DNA of 64,000 nucleotides from the NCBI GenBank assembly GCA_015039365.1, contig WION01000130.1, forward strand, positions 1-64,000, given 5' to 3'. This DNA comes from Amanita rubescens. Lineage: Eukaryota > Basidiomycota > Agaricomycetes > Agaricales > Amanitaceae. The notes under the pieces are model-generated. The model was not told the origin of the DNA. It ran no database searches and worked only from the letters and a program-made list of their open reading frames with translations. The position numbers and the translations under genes are program-made. This document shows positions 54,241-64,000 of this stretch, piece after piece; positions within the stretch are counted from its first letter, which is position 1; the number at the start of each line of letters is the position of its first letter.

Positions 54241-55580
54241 ACAACACTTTATGCCTTCCCCTCTGTCACTCTATGACCTATTGACACTTTGGACCAGTTT
54301 ACTTTTTATTTTACTCATTGATATTTGTAAGCATTTGGACATACTCATTTTCACTTATCTTGCCTTTTACTATGACATGTTACTTGTTAGTTTTCACATG
54401 CCCACCTAAGTTTATCACATGCATCACACCATTATCACATGTAACTGTACTCCTAGATGTATTTAAGTCCTCTATTCTAATATGTGGACAGGCTAGTTTT
54501 AACTGTCCAAAATCAGTTAGATCTCAACTCTGAGTTTGTCCTTGTACAAGGGTCTAGTCAGAGATCTTACACTGGTATACTAGGAGTTTAGCATCCCCTT
54601 GAAGGTCTCTGCTCTCATTGCCCTGAAGTTAATGATTCTCAATACCATTAACTTAGTGTAACAGTGATAGTATGTATGTGTGGCAGGTCAATGTTACACT
54701 GTACACTGTACACATGATATGGGTATCATTTGGGAAGCAACTTTCAAGCATAATCAAATAGCATGCAACAGAGCCACCACATGCATGATCTCAGATTGAA
54801 AATGTGACATGATTGTTATGCACAGTGTGGATCTTGCTCAGCTTCATTTTCCCAGCAGATACAGAGGACTTGTTTACAACTTGAGTGTATGACTTGAAAA
54901 TGTGACATGCCTTATCTGGCATCATTTTTACCACATTCCAGGGTCTGCAACAGTCATTTGGTGGTGTGTGAGCTGTGTTGTTTCAACTCGCGTGATTCAG
55001 AATATGAACAAATAAAGTCAATACCAAACTGAGCCATAGGAGATTTTAACTGCAAACACTGTTTCAGAAGTAAATCTTTTGACCTTGAATTTACAAAGTT
55101 TGAAAATCATTGGTGGGAAGTGCTATGGTAATGGACTTCCACATTATCCATTGTTGATTAGTTGGACAGCCTGTGTACTTTTTTGAGTTTTTGATTATTT
55201 GGTGATACATGGTTAGTTGTTAGCAGCATATTGACAGTTGGTCACAGTTCAAAGCTGTGGACATGGTAATTACATGGGCATCTTAGCAGACTTGAAAGTT
55301 ATCTGTAGAGAGTTGACTTGATGTAGAGAGTTGACTTGATGTAGAGAACTTTGTAGTACAGCAGTACATATAATACTCCAACACAGAACCCTAAGTTTGA
55401 CTTGATGTGTTCATTCAATATTGCTCAAGCCTTACCTGACAATGTTATCCATACTATTCTTAGAGCCTATCTCGTCTCTCATCACTGTTATGATGATTCA
55501 AGTTGTTGCTCAGCCATTCATAGAATGACTAAGGACAATCTTGACTAGACTTGGGTTAAGCTTGAGAGTAATATCAAACA
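54241..55580. other. Unassigned sequence related to hAT-type family
   Basis: No gene. Scattered short matches to the 2.4-kb family suggest an old, diverged relative. Confidence 0.35.
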
Positions 55581-56381
55581 TAGTGTTGTGAGGTTAGGTT
55601 AAGTCCGGTTAATTGCCCCAAAATTGATTAACTGTAACTGATCAATTAACTGATGACCCAGAATTTCCTTAACCTTAACTGGACCGGTTATGACCGGTTA
55701 TAACCAGTTATAACCGATTAAAATTATGTAATCTTGTAGAGCAGGTTATTAGCATCATTTTGAGCCCCTATTCATGTAATTTGGACCAGTGGTTCATGAG
55801 ATATGAAGTGTTTTGTGAGTGATGTCAAGATGATTGGTTTCCCATTAGCAATGTTGTCTATGATGCTCATAACTGATCAATATAAGTCAGGAACAAGTCC
55901 CAAATGCCAACAGCCTAAGTCAGAAGTATATTGTCCAATACAGAATGATAAACATAATGAAAATTGCATACAAATTAGAGCCTCACAACAGCCATGCAAA
56001 ACATTGCTCCTCATCAGCATCCCAGAGAACTATGTTTCTGAGTGTGGTGAGGGAAATAGCTAGCAGATTGAACATGAGAAACTAATTGTATATTGCTTTT
56101 TGCATGTCATGGACCACATTGCTAATGAGAAACACAATAATTTTGACATCCCTTCACAAAATACTTCATATCTCATGAACCACTGGGCCAAATTACATGA
56201 ATAAGGGCTCAAAATGAAGCTAAGGACCAGCTCTACAAGGTTGCACAATTTAACCGGTCATAACCAGTCCAGTTAAGGTTAGGGAAAGGGCCTAACCTTA
56301 ACTGATAATTAACTGGTTGAGCAGTTAGGTTCAGTTAAGTTACAGTTAATTGCGGTTACATAACTTAACCTCCAATCACTA
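55581..56381. mobile_element. 801-bp foldback hAT-type MITE
   Basis: Long imperfect inverted arms of about 250 bp (55581-55835 with 56125-56381) begin TAGTG and are flanked by a perfect 8-bp duplication ATCAAACA (55573-55580, 56382-56389). The arms are rich in GGTTATAACCGG/TTAACC motifs. No coding capacity. Confidence 0.88.
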
Positions 56382-57514
56382 ATCAAACAAGAGTTTAGAT
56401 GCAACTTAGTAGATTTGGAACAGCTACTAAGTTCCACTTAAGGTTAGACTCTATTCTAGACTTCTGCTGTGTTAGCTGATATTGAGGTACAGGGGTGTAC
56501 TGAAGAAGTAGGAGGGTAGTGTACTGAGGGTGGAGGTGGTGAGATGGTTTTTGAGACACAAGTGTAGTTAAAGGTGGTGGTTAGGCATAATGAAGTGGAT
56601 GGAAGCTCTGGAGAGTGTATTAAAGTGAGGGAAAGAAAGAAGGTGGTGGATATGTGAGGGTGAGTGATACATGATAGATGATATCAATGATATGCTAAGT
56701 ATGGTGAGTGTGTTGAGGCATAGGGAGCATGTCAAGGTGGATTCTAGTGGAAGGAAGGAGAGGGTGGCATCTTGAGTGTGGCAATGAGGAGATTGAAGAG
56801 ATGGCTGTTGAGAGGTGTGATTGACATTGATGAATGACAGTGGTAGAGAGAGATCAATGGAAGGCATGGAGAGAGGCATGGGAAGGGGTGGTTGAAGGAT
56901 GAAAGGATATTGAAGGACATAGTGAGTGCAATGGAGAGGTGATGAGAGTGTTACTGAGTTAAGGTGAGGTAGAGGTAACAGTAGGTCACTGAAGTTAGAA
57001 CAATCTTGACTAAATCAATCCAGCTTGACTTGTTTCACACTTATTTGCACTTTGGCTCAGTTTGACATCATGTTACTTATATCAGGTTGATCACATGAAT
57101 TTTCTGCATTTTTTAAGATTTTTTGCAGATTTTTCAATTTTCTAACATGAATTGTCTGAAAATGTATTTTGCAGATATCTCATGTTTGACTTTGTTTGGC
57201 ATTGTTATTCTTGTATATTCTGAATCATACAAGCTAGGGGCAGACTCCTACCCAGTCTCACAGGAGCTTTGCCATTGAGGCTTGACGTTATGTATGTAAG
57301 CCATGAGCTCCAGGGAGACTGACACTTAACACATGTAAACAAATGCCCAGGTTGCGACGCATCACAGTGACCAATCAATGAACGAGGTTTTTTTTTGGGA
57401 AGCCATCGACATTTGAGCGGAGATTGTTACTAAGAATAGTAGACATGCTCATATGTGTAGGCGTAGCAATAGTATTTGATATTTGATTCTCGTTCTCTAC
57501 TCCTCAGCCTGGGC
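56382..57514. other. Unassigned sequence with purine-rich part
   Basis: 56460-56990 is GA/GT-rich. 57090-57230 again resembles, in reverse, the hAT-type family (TTTTGCAGATATCTCATG). The last ~150 bp are upstream of the next gene. Confidence 0.4.
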
Positions 57515-58156
57515 ATGGATGACTCCGAGGATGGTACACTGCTACCTGATAAAGACTACAATGCTGTCTTCCAGGTCTTGGAAGAGAAAAATGTATCAAT
57601 AACGGAGCTGTTAACAGTGTTACTCACTGATCAACAGTTCAAGAACCATCCAGTGCTGGACGATTTGCTCGGAAATGCTGGAGCTGTTGTTACACAACTT
57701 CTACACCATCGCCAGCTGTCACACCCTGCTCAGGATCAGATTTGTGCTGGTGTAGAACACATATATGCAAAAGAAATCGTTGAGCTAGTGAAAGCGAGCT
57801 CTGGCTGGCACTTCAGCACACACCAGGCTTCTCAGGGGGATCTAGACTTGTCTAGCTGGGAGCATATGGCACAGAGCTTTACTGTTGCATCACCACGGAT
57901 GTGGTCACTTCTTGATACATTGCTCTTGGCTTGGAAGCACAAGGATTCTCTCATCCTTAATCGGGATGCGATGCTTGTCAATGGCCCTGACTGTGAACAC
58001 TCGGGAAACCATCAGCTAGACGAAGACAAGGTTTTACTAGAAGGAAATGCGCACTTGCCATCGCAATCAACTCTCCCTAGAAAACAAAAGTTAATAAACA
58101 TTGTACAAGTGTTTTCACATCGTCTATCACCTGCTGCTGACAGTTGGTTGATCTAG
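57515..58156 (+). CDS. Truncated hypothetical protein (DUF6589-like N-terminus)
   Basis: An open frame from MDDSEDGTLLPDKDYNAVF with helical segments LEEKNVSITELLTVLLTD, YAKEIVELVKASSGWHF and ASPRMWSLLDTLLLAWKHKD. The layout recalls the N-terminus of mushroom DUF6589 proteins, recalled from memory. The last 15-20 codons may be an intron (GTGTTT...GACAG). The gene is cut 28 bp downstream by the Gypsy 5' LTR, and the rest would lie beyond the window. Confidence 0.55.
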   Translation: MDDSEDGTLLPDKDYNAVFQVLEEKNVSITELLTVLLTDQQFKNHPVLDDLLGNAGAVVTQLLHHRQLSHPAQDQICAGVEHIYAKEIVELVKASSGWHFSTHQASQGDLDLSSWEHMAQSFTVASPRMWSLLDTLLLAWKHKDSLILNRDAMLVNGPDCEHSGNHQLDEDKVLLEGNAHLPSQSTLPRKQKLINIVQVFSHRLSPAADSWLI

Positions 58157-58184
58157 AAAAAGATATGTAGTTATCATTAGTATC

Positions 58185-58702
58185 TGTTACAAACACGGTA
58201 CGGACTCCTACATTATGATTACATGACACGTCGGACATGCTTACTTTTTCGTATATGCCTACCCCTTCATCACATCCCCATTATGTTCATCAAACGGACT
58301 ACCTCGTTCCCTTATCGATCCCCATTCCGTTTACCCTATGCCCAACCCCTTGTTCATACACGTACCATCCCCTATGTCCCCTGTTTTACCTATACTTGCT
58401 ATCGCCCTTGTTCTACTTACGATACGGCTGTGCTTCTGTACATGTATATAAACCGATGTACTGTAACGTCAAACCTTAAGTTCGACTTAGCTTGTCTTTA
58501 TCAATATCACATCTCATCTCGCCTAAAGAACGTTGTTTCTACTCCGTTCATTATCGCTCTCAAGGATAAGACTTCTTCTAGTCATCTTATCACTTAGCTT
58601 ATTCGTTCACCTATTGTTTGACTTGTCCGTTGGACTTAGTCTACTTTGTCAAGCGCTCATAGCGTGGACACATCGTAGGTGGAGATCGACGTGATCATAA
58701 CA
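58185..58702 (+). repeat. 5' LTR of the Gypsy element
   Basis: 518 bp, TGTTAC...ATAACA. TATA box TGTATATAAACC (58443-58454). The transcript should begin near 58475-58485. Confidence 0.92.
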
Positions 58703-58704
58703 AT

Positions 58705-58717
58705 TAAGTCGAACTTA
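58705..58717 (+). promoter_or_regulatory. Candidate self-priming site of the Gypsy element
   Basis: TAAGTCGAACTTA, 2 nt after the LTR, is the exact complement of TAAGTTCGACTTA at 58477-58489, close to the predicted transcript start. This is the arrangement known from Tf1/sushi elements. Confidence 0.65.
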
Positions 58718-58793
58718 TCAAAACGATACCCGAGTATTACCTCGTTGGTGAAACACAAGATAACTATCGAACTTCTGGAGAACCGGCCCGTAG

Positions 58794-60473
58794 GTTACCG
58801 GTCAGCCTGCAACAATTTCGGATCAACAGAGAACACCGCCTAACCGTGCTACAAGAGGAACAAGAGGACACTATTATCTAGATCACATCGCTATCTACAA
58901 CAACCCTAAGGACCACCTTTGGAAATACGCGAAAGACCACAGTCTCGTACCAACATCAGAGTTTTGGATACCACAGAGAGCCAACAGACCACCCAACAAC
59001 GCATTCTATCATCGGTTCAACGACAAATACTATCTCTTAGGATTTGAAGTCGAATTCGACGAAAATACCAAACGTTGGGGAGGATATAACCCAGGCCCTG
59101 AATCAGAACTCACATACGAATTCGTACCAGACGATTTCTTCAAAGGACCCAAGTGGATAGAAGGAAACCCAGATAACTTGCCCGAAAACCTACAGCACAA
59201 AAGCGCAGTCTCTACACCGAAAGCAGCAGTCAAAACTACACCAAAAGGTAAAACTTTTGGAGTAACACAAGAAAGCGAATCAGGAACCGAATCAAGTGAC
59301 GAAAACCCTGATCAGCAATTCGAAAGTTCCAGTGACCTTTCCGAGTCGGAAGACAAAACTGTTCCAGACTTACTTAGCCCAATCGATTTCAACCCGTTTG
59401 AAATAGAACAGGAGAAACCGAATTCCCCAGGACTTCAGTACATTGAAGTCGATCCTAAACCCGATCCTAGTCCAGGACCACCAGTACCACCACAGAAACT
59501 GCCTACACCACCTCCAGAACCGCCAATAGCTACAATGACGATGCCAGCACTACAACCGATTCCTAGTCTCTTAGGAGAAATCCCTACCTTCACAGGAAAG
59601 CGATCTCAAGCACAGGATTTCATAGATCGAATGGAGCTATTCCTAGATCTCAATCCAGGTCACATCAACACAGATAGACTTAAAATCAGACTGACGTTAT
59701 CTATGATAACCGACAAAGCTGAGAACTGGAGATGCAATCAAAACGACGATCTTAACGATGCAGCAAAGACGGAAATAACATGGAACGACTGGACAGGATT
59801 TAAAACCAGATTCCTCAACAATTGGCAAGAAATAGATTCACCCGGAAACGCGTACACAGAATTAGTACAGCTTCAAAAGCGCAAAGACAAGAAAGGAAAA
59901 CGAATCTCAATCCCGAAATATGTTGGTTTATTCAAAGAACTTATAAAGAAAGCTGGAATCACAGGCAGTGCCGCTACCCACATGTTCGGACAAGGACTCG
60001 ACGCCAACACATACAGAGCAGTCGTAATGAGAGACCCCAAAACCTTGGACGAATGGTATGAAGGAGCACTCAGAGCATACAACGCCGAAACACGTATTGG
60101 CATTCTAGCAACCAACAGAGGAGGGACATCTTCACACAAACCCCCTCGAAACGAATGGGATATGGATCTCGATGCAATAATTCTTGGCGCATTATCAAAG
60201 GATGAACGAACCCGACATATCCGCGATGGACTTTGTTTCATATGTCATAAAGCGGACCACATGTCAGGACAATGCCCCATGAGGAAGGATAAAGGATCTT
60301 ACAAAGGAAAGAAGAAGTTTAATGGAAAGAAAGAAAGAAATTCGCACACGGTCGTCATATTCGAGCAACCGAAAGGGATGACGATGGCAGTAACTATGAA
60401 GACGTCGAAGAGTCTAGCCAGCATGAACAAGAAGAAGAAGACACTAGCGACAGAACGATACACGCTATGTTAA
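58794..60473 (+). CDS. Gypsy Gag, frame lacking an early ATG
   Basis: The frame is open from 58794 and homologous-looking from YNNPKDHLWKYAKDHS onward, yet the first in-frame ATG is at 59535. The retrotransposon Gag domain is at about 59570-60130 (EIPTFTGKRSQAQDFIDRME, KTRFLNNWQEIDSPGNAY), with a CCHC knuckle CFICHKADHMSGQC (60232-60273). The Gag frame ends at 60473 after a GAAA-repeat region (60325-60342). Reading the neighbouring frame from there gives an acidic stretch (EDVEESSQHEQEEEDTSD) that looks like the true continuation. A small indel in the tetranucleotide repeat is likely. Confidence 0.75.
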   Translation, partial: VTGQPATISDQQRTPPNRATRGTRGHYYLDHIAIYNNPKDHLWKYAKDHSLVPTSEFWIPQRANRPPNNAFYHRFNDKYYLLGFEVEFDENTKRWGGYNPGPESELTYEFVPDDFFKGPKWIEGNPDNLPENLQHKSAVSTPKAAVKTTPKGKTFGVTQESESGTESSDENPDQQFESSSDLSESEDKTVPDLLSPIDFNPFEIEQEKPNSPGLQYIEVDPKPDPSPGPPVPPQKLPTPPPEPPIATMTMPALQPIPSLLGEIPTFTGKRSQAQDFIDRMELFLDLNPGHINTDRLKIRLTLSMITDKAENWRCNQNDDLNDAAKTEITWNDWTGFKTRFLNNWQEIDSPGNAYTELVQLQKRKDKKGKRISIPKYVGLFKELIKKAGITGSAATHMFGQGLDANTYRAVVMRDPKTLDEWYEGALRAYNAETRIGILATNRGGTSSHKPPRNEWDMDLDAIILGALSKDERTRHIRDGLCFICHKADHMSGQCPMRKDKGSYKGKKKFNGKKERNSHTVVIFEQPKGMTMAVTMKTSKSLASMNKKKKTLATERYTLC

Positions 60474-60531
60474 AGAAACTCTCTCCAGATCAACGTATCA
60501 ACCTCCTTATTAATGTGGATAAACCGGATTT

Positions 60532-62752
60532 TTGACAGTGGGACACATGTCAGTGGATGCTTGTCCCATAACTTCGGATTCAACTCCAAAGGACGATCTT
60601 TCGATATCACCTGTAATAGTACGTTCTATTTCAAGCAATCGACTATCTATTCCTCTCGAAGTTGAAACCGAAGACAACACTGAATCAATGACCGCACTGG
60701 TTGACAGCGGTGCAGAAGGTTTATTTATCAATTCATCAATCGCGCACAAATGGAGAAAGAAGAAACTCGCAAGACCAATCCGAGTCAAAAACGTTGATGG
60801 AACATACAATACGAATGGAGAAATTTCTGACAAGTGTTTGATCACCATTGATATCAATGGAAAGAAGATGACCGAATGGTTCTTGGTCACTTCGCTTGGC
60901 GATCAAAACTTGATACTGGGGCTTCCGTGGCTCGAGAAGCACGACCCAATCATAAGCTGGAGGAATAGAACTCTAGAGTTCCGTAACTCAAAAGAAGACG
61001 AATGGAAGGCATCAATACGGAGCATCTTGCATCGACTCGATGAAGAAGCAATGCCTAAATGGGAAGAAGACGTCGTAATTCGGTATTTGTTGTCACACAA
61101 AGGACCAGAAGAGAAGAGTCTACGTTGGAAACCACCATTTGAAGACATAGGAAGATGGACTGAAGAAGATTATGACGAGATCACGATTAATCGCTATTCA
61201 CCAGCTCAACAAATGGAACACAAGTACAACACCGATCAGAAGGAAATCATGCTACCTCCTGAGTATCTCAAATGGAAAGAGATATTTGAAAAACAAGCGT
61301 CAGAACGATTCCCAGACCGCAGATCATGGGATCACGCAATTGAACTTTGCGAAGATTTTATACCAAAGAAAGGGAAGATCTACCCAATATCACCATTACA
61401 ACAAAATACGCTTGACAAATGGATCAAAGAACAATTAGCTAAAGGATATATACGACCATCCAAATCTCCGCAGGCAGCGCCATTCTTTTATGTCGAAAAG
61501 AAGGATAGCAAAACACTCAGACCCTGCCAAGATTACCGATACTTGAACGAACACACGAAACCAAACTCTTACCCCTTACCGCTCATATCCGATCTGATGC
61601 TACAACTTAAAGGACCGCAATACTTTACGAAACTAGACATCAGATGGGGATACAACAATGTTTGTATCAAAGAAGGAGACGAATGGAAAGCCGCATTTAT
61701 CACGAATAAAGGACTATTCGAACCGACAGTTATGTTCTTTGGATTACGCAATTCACCAGCAACATTTCAAGCTATGATGGACGATTACTTCAGGGACTTC
61801 ATGAACGAAGGATGGATCACCATTTACATGGATGACATCTTGATACACACATGCAACAAACAAGAACTCGAGAAAAGAACAAAGCTAGTACTCGCAAAAT
61901 TAAAAGAACACGATCTTTACCTGAAACTTGAAAAATGCAAATTTGCCGCCGAAGAAGTTGACTTCTTAGGCATGATAATCACAAAAGACACGATAAAAAT
62001 GGATCCAATAAAACTCGCTGGAATCAGAGACTGGCCCCCTCCGACAACAGTTAAACAAGTACGCTCGTTTCTTGGATTTGGAAATTACTACAGACGTTTC
62101 ATATCCGGATTCGCACACCTCGCACGACCCCTTCACGACTTAACGAAGAAAAACAAGATATGGGAATGGACACTAGAATGTAGAGTTGCCTTCGACTCAT
62201 TAAAGGAAAGTTTCGTAACAGCACCAGTACTAAAGATGCCAGATGTCAATCAACCTTTCATACTCGAAACAGACGCATCTAAATGGGCTGTCGGAGCCGC
62301 CTTAATGCAGAAAGACGAAAACGGAGACTTACACCCCTGTGGATATCTCTCACATGCACTTACGCCTACTGAACGAAACTGGCAAATCTATGACCGAGAA
62401 CTCCGATTTGCCATAATTTACGCCCTCAACGAATGGAAGTACCTACTGCTTGGAGCAGAACACACACTCACTATACACTGCGATCACAAAAACTTAACCT
62501 ATTACCGTGCACCACAACGTCTCACAGCTAGACAAGCAAGATGGTGGAATAATCTTTCAAGATATAATTACCAACTAATTCACGTACCCGGAGCAAAATT
62601 AACCCAAGCGGACGCCTTATCCCGCCAACCTGATCACACCAATGGAGAAGATGACGAAACAATCACAATGCTCCCTGACTCATTATTCATTCAAGTCATC
62701 GCCGAAGATCTCCGAGATCAAGTAAAGAACGCAACTCAAACCGATGAGTTTG
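60532..62752 (+). pseudogene. Gypsy Pol, truncated by insertion
   Basis: Protease ALVDSGAEGLFIN, reverse transcriptase (LRPCQDYRYLNEHTKPNSY, FTKLDIRWGYNNV, ITIYMDDILIHT) and RNase H (ETDASKWAVGAAL, YDRELRFAIIYAL, HCDHKNLTYYR) are intact. The frame is lost at DEFA, where hAT-type copy 3 begins, so integrase is absent. Pol is in a different frame from Gag. The upstream junction GGATTTTTGACAG places a TGA directly after TTT, which could be a frameshift site or a mutation. Confidence 0.92.
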
Positions 62753-64000
62753 CAGTACTTTACACTCCCCCCCCAGTATGATAAGAGTCCTATAGGAATC
62801 AGGGATTCCTATAGGATTCTGATAACAATCTGATAAGATTTTGAAAAATGCTAAAAATGTTCCCAAAGTAGATATTGGCATTTGTTTATGTTTGTTTGCA
62901 CAAAATAAACAATATGGGCATCATTTGACAGCATTTTTTGAAGGTATGAGTTTGGAGGGGCTGTGGATGGTTGTTTGGTATTGCTTGGTGTTATTTATGC
63001 TTGCAATAAAATCTCAAAAATACTTTAAAAATGCAGAAAAATCATGTGATCTAGGGCATGTAGGGATTTGGGGACCAAATAAAGCCAAACTTGAGATATT
63101 TGCAAAATACATTTTTTCAGACAAGTCTGAGAGAATTGACAAGTAAAAATAATTAAAAATGCCAAAACTCATTTCATCAACAACATGCAAGAATTATGTC
63201 ACCATCACCATTCCATGTGCCATGACCACTTGCAAAGCCACAATGCAACACAATTCAGTCAAGGATTTCTGGTGATGTGATAGTCAGTGTAGTTTGGTCT
63301 GTTGTAGGAAGTTGAGGTTGCTGATGGTTCAATGGTAGCAGAAGTCAATCACTTGCAGTGACTTGTTCAATAGTGAGTAATTGCTTCAGAGGTCAACAGT
63401 AGTGGATGTAGTCACCTATGGGTCAAGGCCAACATGATCAACTCTACCTGCATGCCAAAAGTGGGCTCCATGTGCAGTTGCAGTGTAGAGATTGCCACTT
63501 AGTATGAATCAGATCCAGTGGTTGTGTCATGATCAATTTCCACAATGTGGCCACTGTTGTTGCTGGCAACAGTGGCCATCAATCACCTATGACATTGCAG
63601 AGAGAGTTGTCAGAGGTCATGAACAAATGTGAGAAGGTTGTGGTTATGAGGATTTGTGGCTACTATGTATGTATTGAAGTCAAGTTTCAACTAGGGGAGG
63701 ACTCAGAACTGGGAGCAGAGATGAGTTGTTGGTTATGTTGGTTATCTTGTGATCACATGGTGGTGAGTAGTTGTTAGCAGCATAATGACAACCAGCCTAC
63801 TAAACATCCACACTAAAAACATATGTATTGAACTCCATAATCAAGAGAACAATGACACACTGAATTAGTCAACCATACATATAGTAAAATGAGTAAGTAG
63901 AAAAATAAGTGGGCCTGTCCAACCAATCAGGTGTGCATAATTTGGGAGTCCATACCATAAACAGATCAGTGACTCTTTAATGGTGGCTGACATGGTAATT
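62753..64000. mobile_element. hAT-type non-autonomous transposon, copy 3 (partial)
   Basis: Starts CAGTACTTTACACTCCC inside the Gypsy pol gene and runs off the window. It is almost identical to copies 1 and 2. The predicted left duplication is TGAGTTTG (62745-62752). Confidence 0.9.

Larger units (their letters stand above)
58185..62752 (+). mobile_element. Gypsy LTR retrotransposon, interrupted
   Basis: 5' LTR (58185-58702), gag and pol up to RNase H, then cut by hAT-type copy 3 at 62753. Integrase, 3' LTR and target duplication would lie beyond 64000. Candidate left duplication is GTATC (58180-58184). Same LTR family as the two solo LTRs near 35-36 kb. Confidence 0.92.

Noticed and set aside
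1..64000. CRISPR arrays, bacterial operons or prophage
   Set aside because: Introns throughout and eukaryotic genes; no regular short repeats with unique spacers.

Overview
The window is a 64-kb stretch of a basidiomycete genome, most likely an Agaricomycete. Many spliceosomal introns of about 43-65 nt have GTRNGY...YAG boundaries. The host genes are standard fungal ones (SEC63, SKT5/CHS4, eIF2-alpha, a samB/MUB1 MYND relic), and the transposon set is typical of mushrooms: Tnp2/CACTA-like, SWIM-type MULE, tyrosine recombinase, Copia, Gypsy and hAT elements plus crinkler relics. No rRNA, tRNA gene or CRISPR was seen, and the species cannot be named from sequence alone.

Region 1 (1-12.0 kb) is transposon territory. 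It has a GT-rich degenerate repeat, a divergent pair of spliced hypothetical genes (1174-2146 minus, 2359-3132 plus), a four-exon Tnp2-type transposase gene (3849-7141 minus) and an eight-exon MULE/SWIM transposase gene (8222-11611) inside ~50-bp terminal inverted repeats.

Region 2 (12.0-26.3 kb) is the host-gene island. It holds a tandem array of small proline/cysteine-rich (CYSTM-like) genes, a segmental duplication with a truncated SEC63 copy, a decayed samB/MUB1 gene, tectonin, LINE and tyrosine-recombinase relics, and then intact SEC63, SKT5, eIF2-alpha and a small secreted-protein gene. SEC63 and SKT5 are divergent with only 64 bp between start codons. SKT5 and eIF2-alpha are convergent.

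Region 3 (26.3-64 kb) is a nested transposon cluster. It holds a nearly pristine Copia element (27216-32178, 5-bp target duplication), a gag-only LTR element (33395-34964) and two solo Gypsy LTRs in opposite orientation inside a pyrimidine-rich tract. A degenerate Copia (about 36.6-45.7 kb) has been split by two TIR elements, one of which carries crinkler/kinase-like relics and has itself been hit by a 2.4-kb hAT-type element. Three copies of that hAT-type family are present (37168-39561, 49412-51755, 62753-end); the first two have clear 8-bp duplications and the third cuts a Gypsy pol gene. The Gypsy element (58185 onward) in turn cuts an unidentified gene.

The most interesting signals are short stretches that look like self-priming sites in both the Gypsy element and the gag-only element, a shared half-tRNA-type primer site in two Copia-like elements, an uncharacterised 441-residue ORF (46427-47752), and solo LTRs flanked by CCGG/CCGC duplications. 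All functional names come from motif reading and memory of families; no database search was run.
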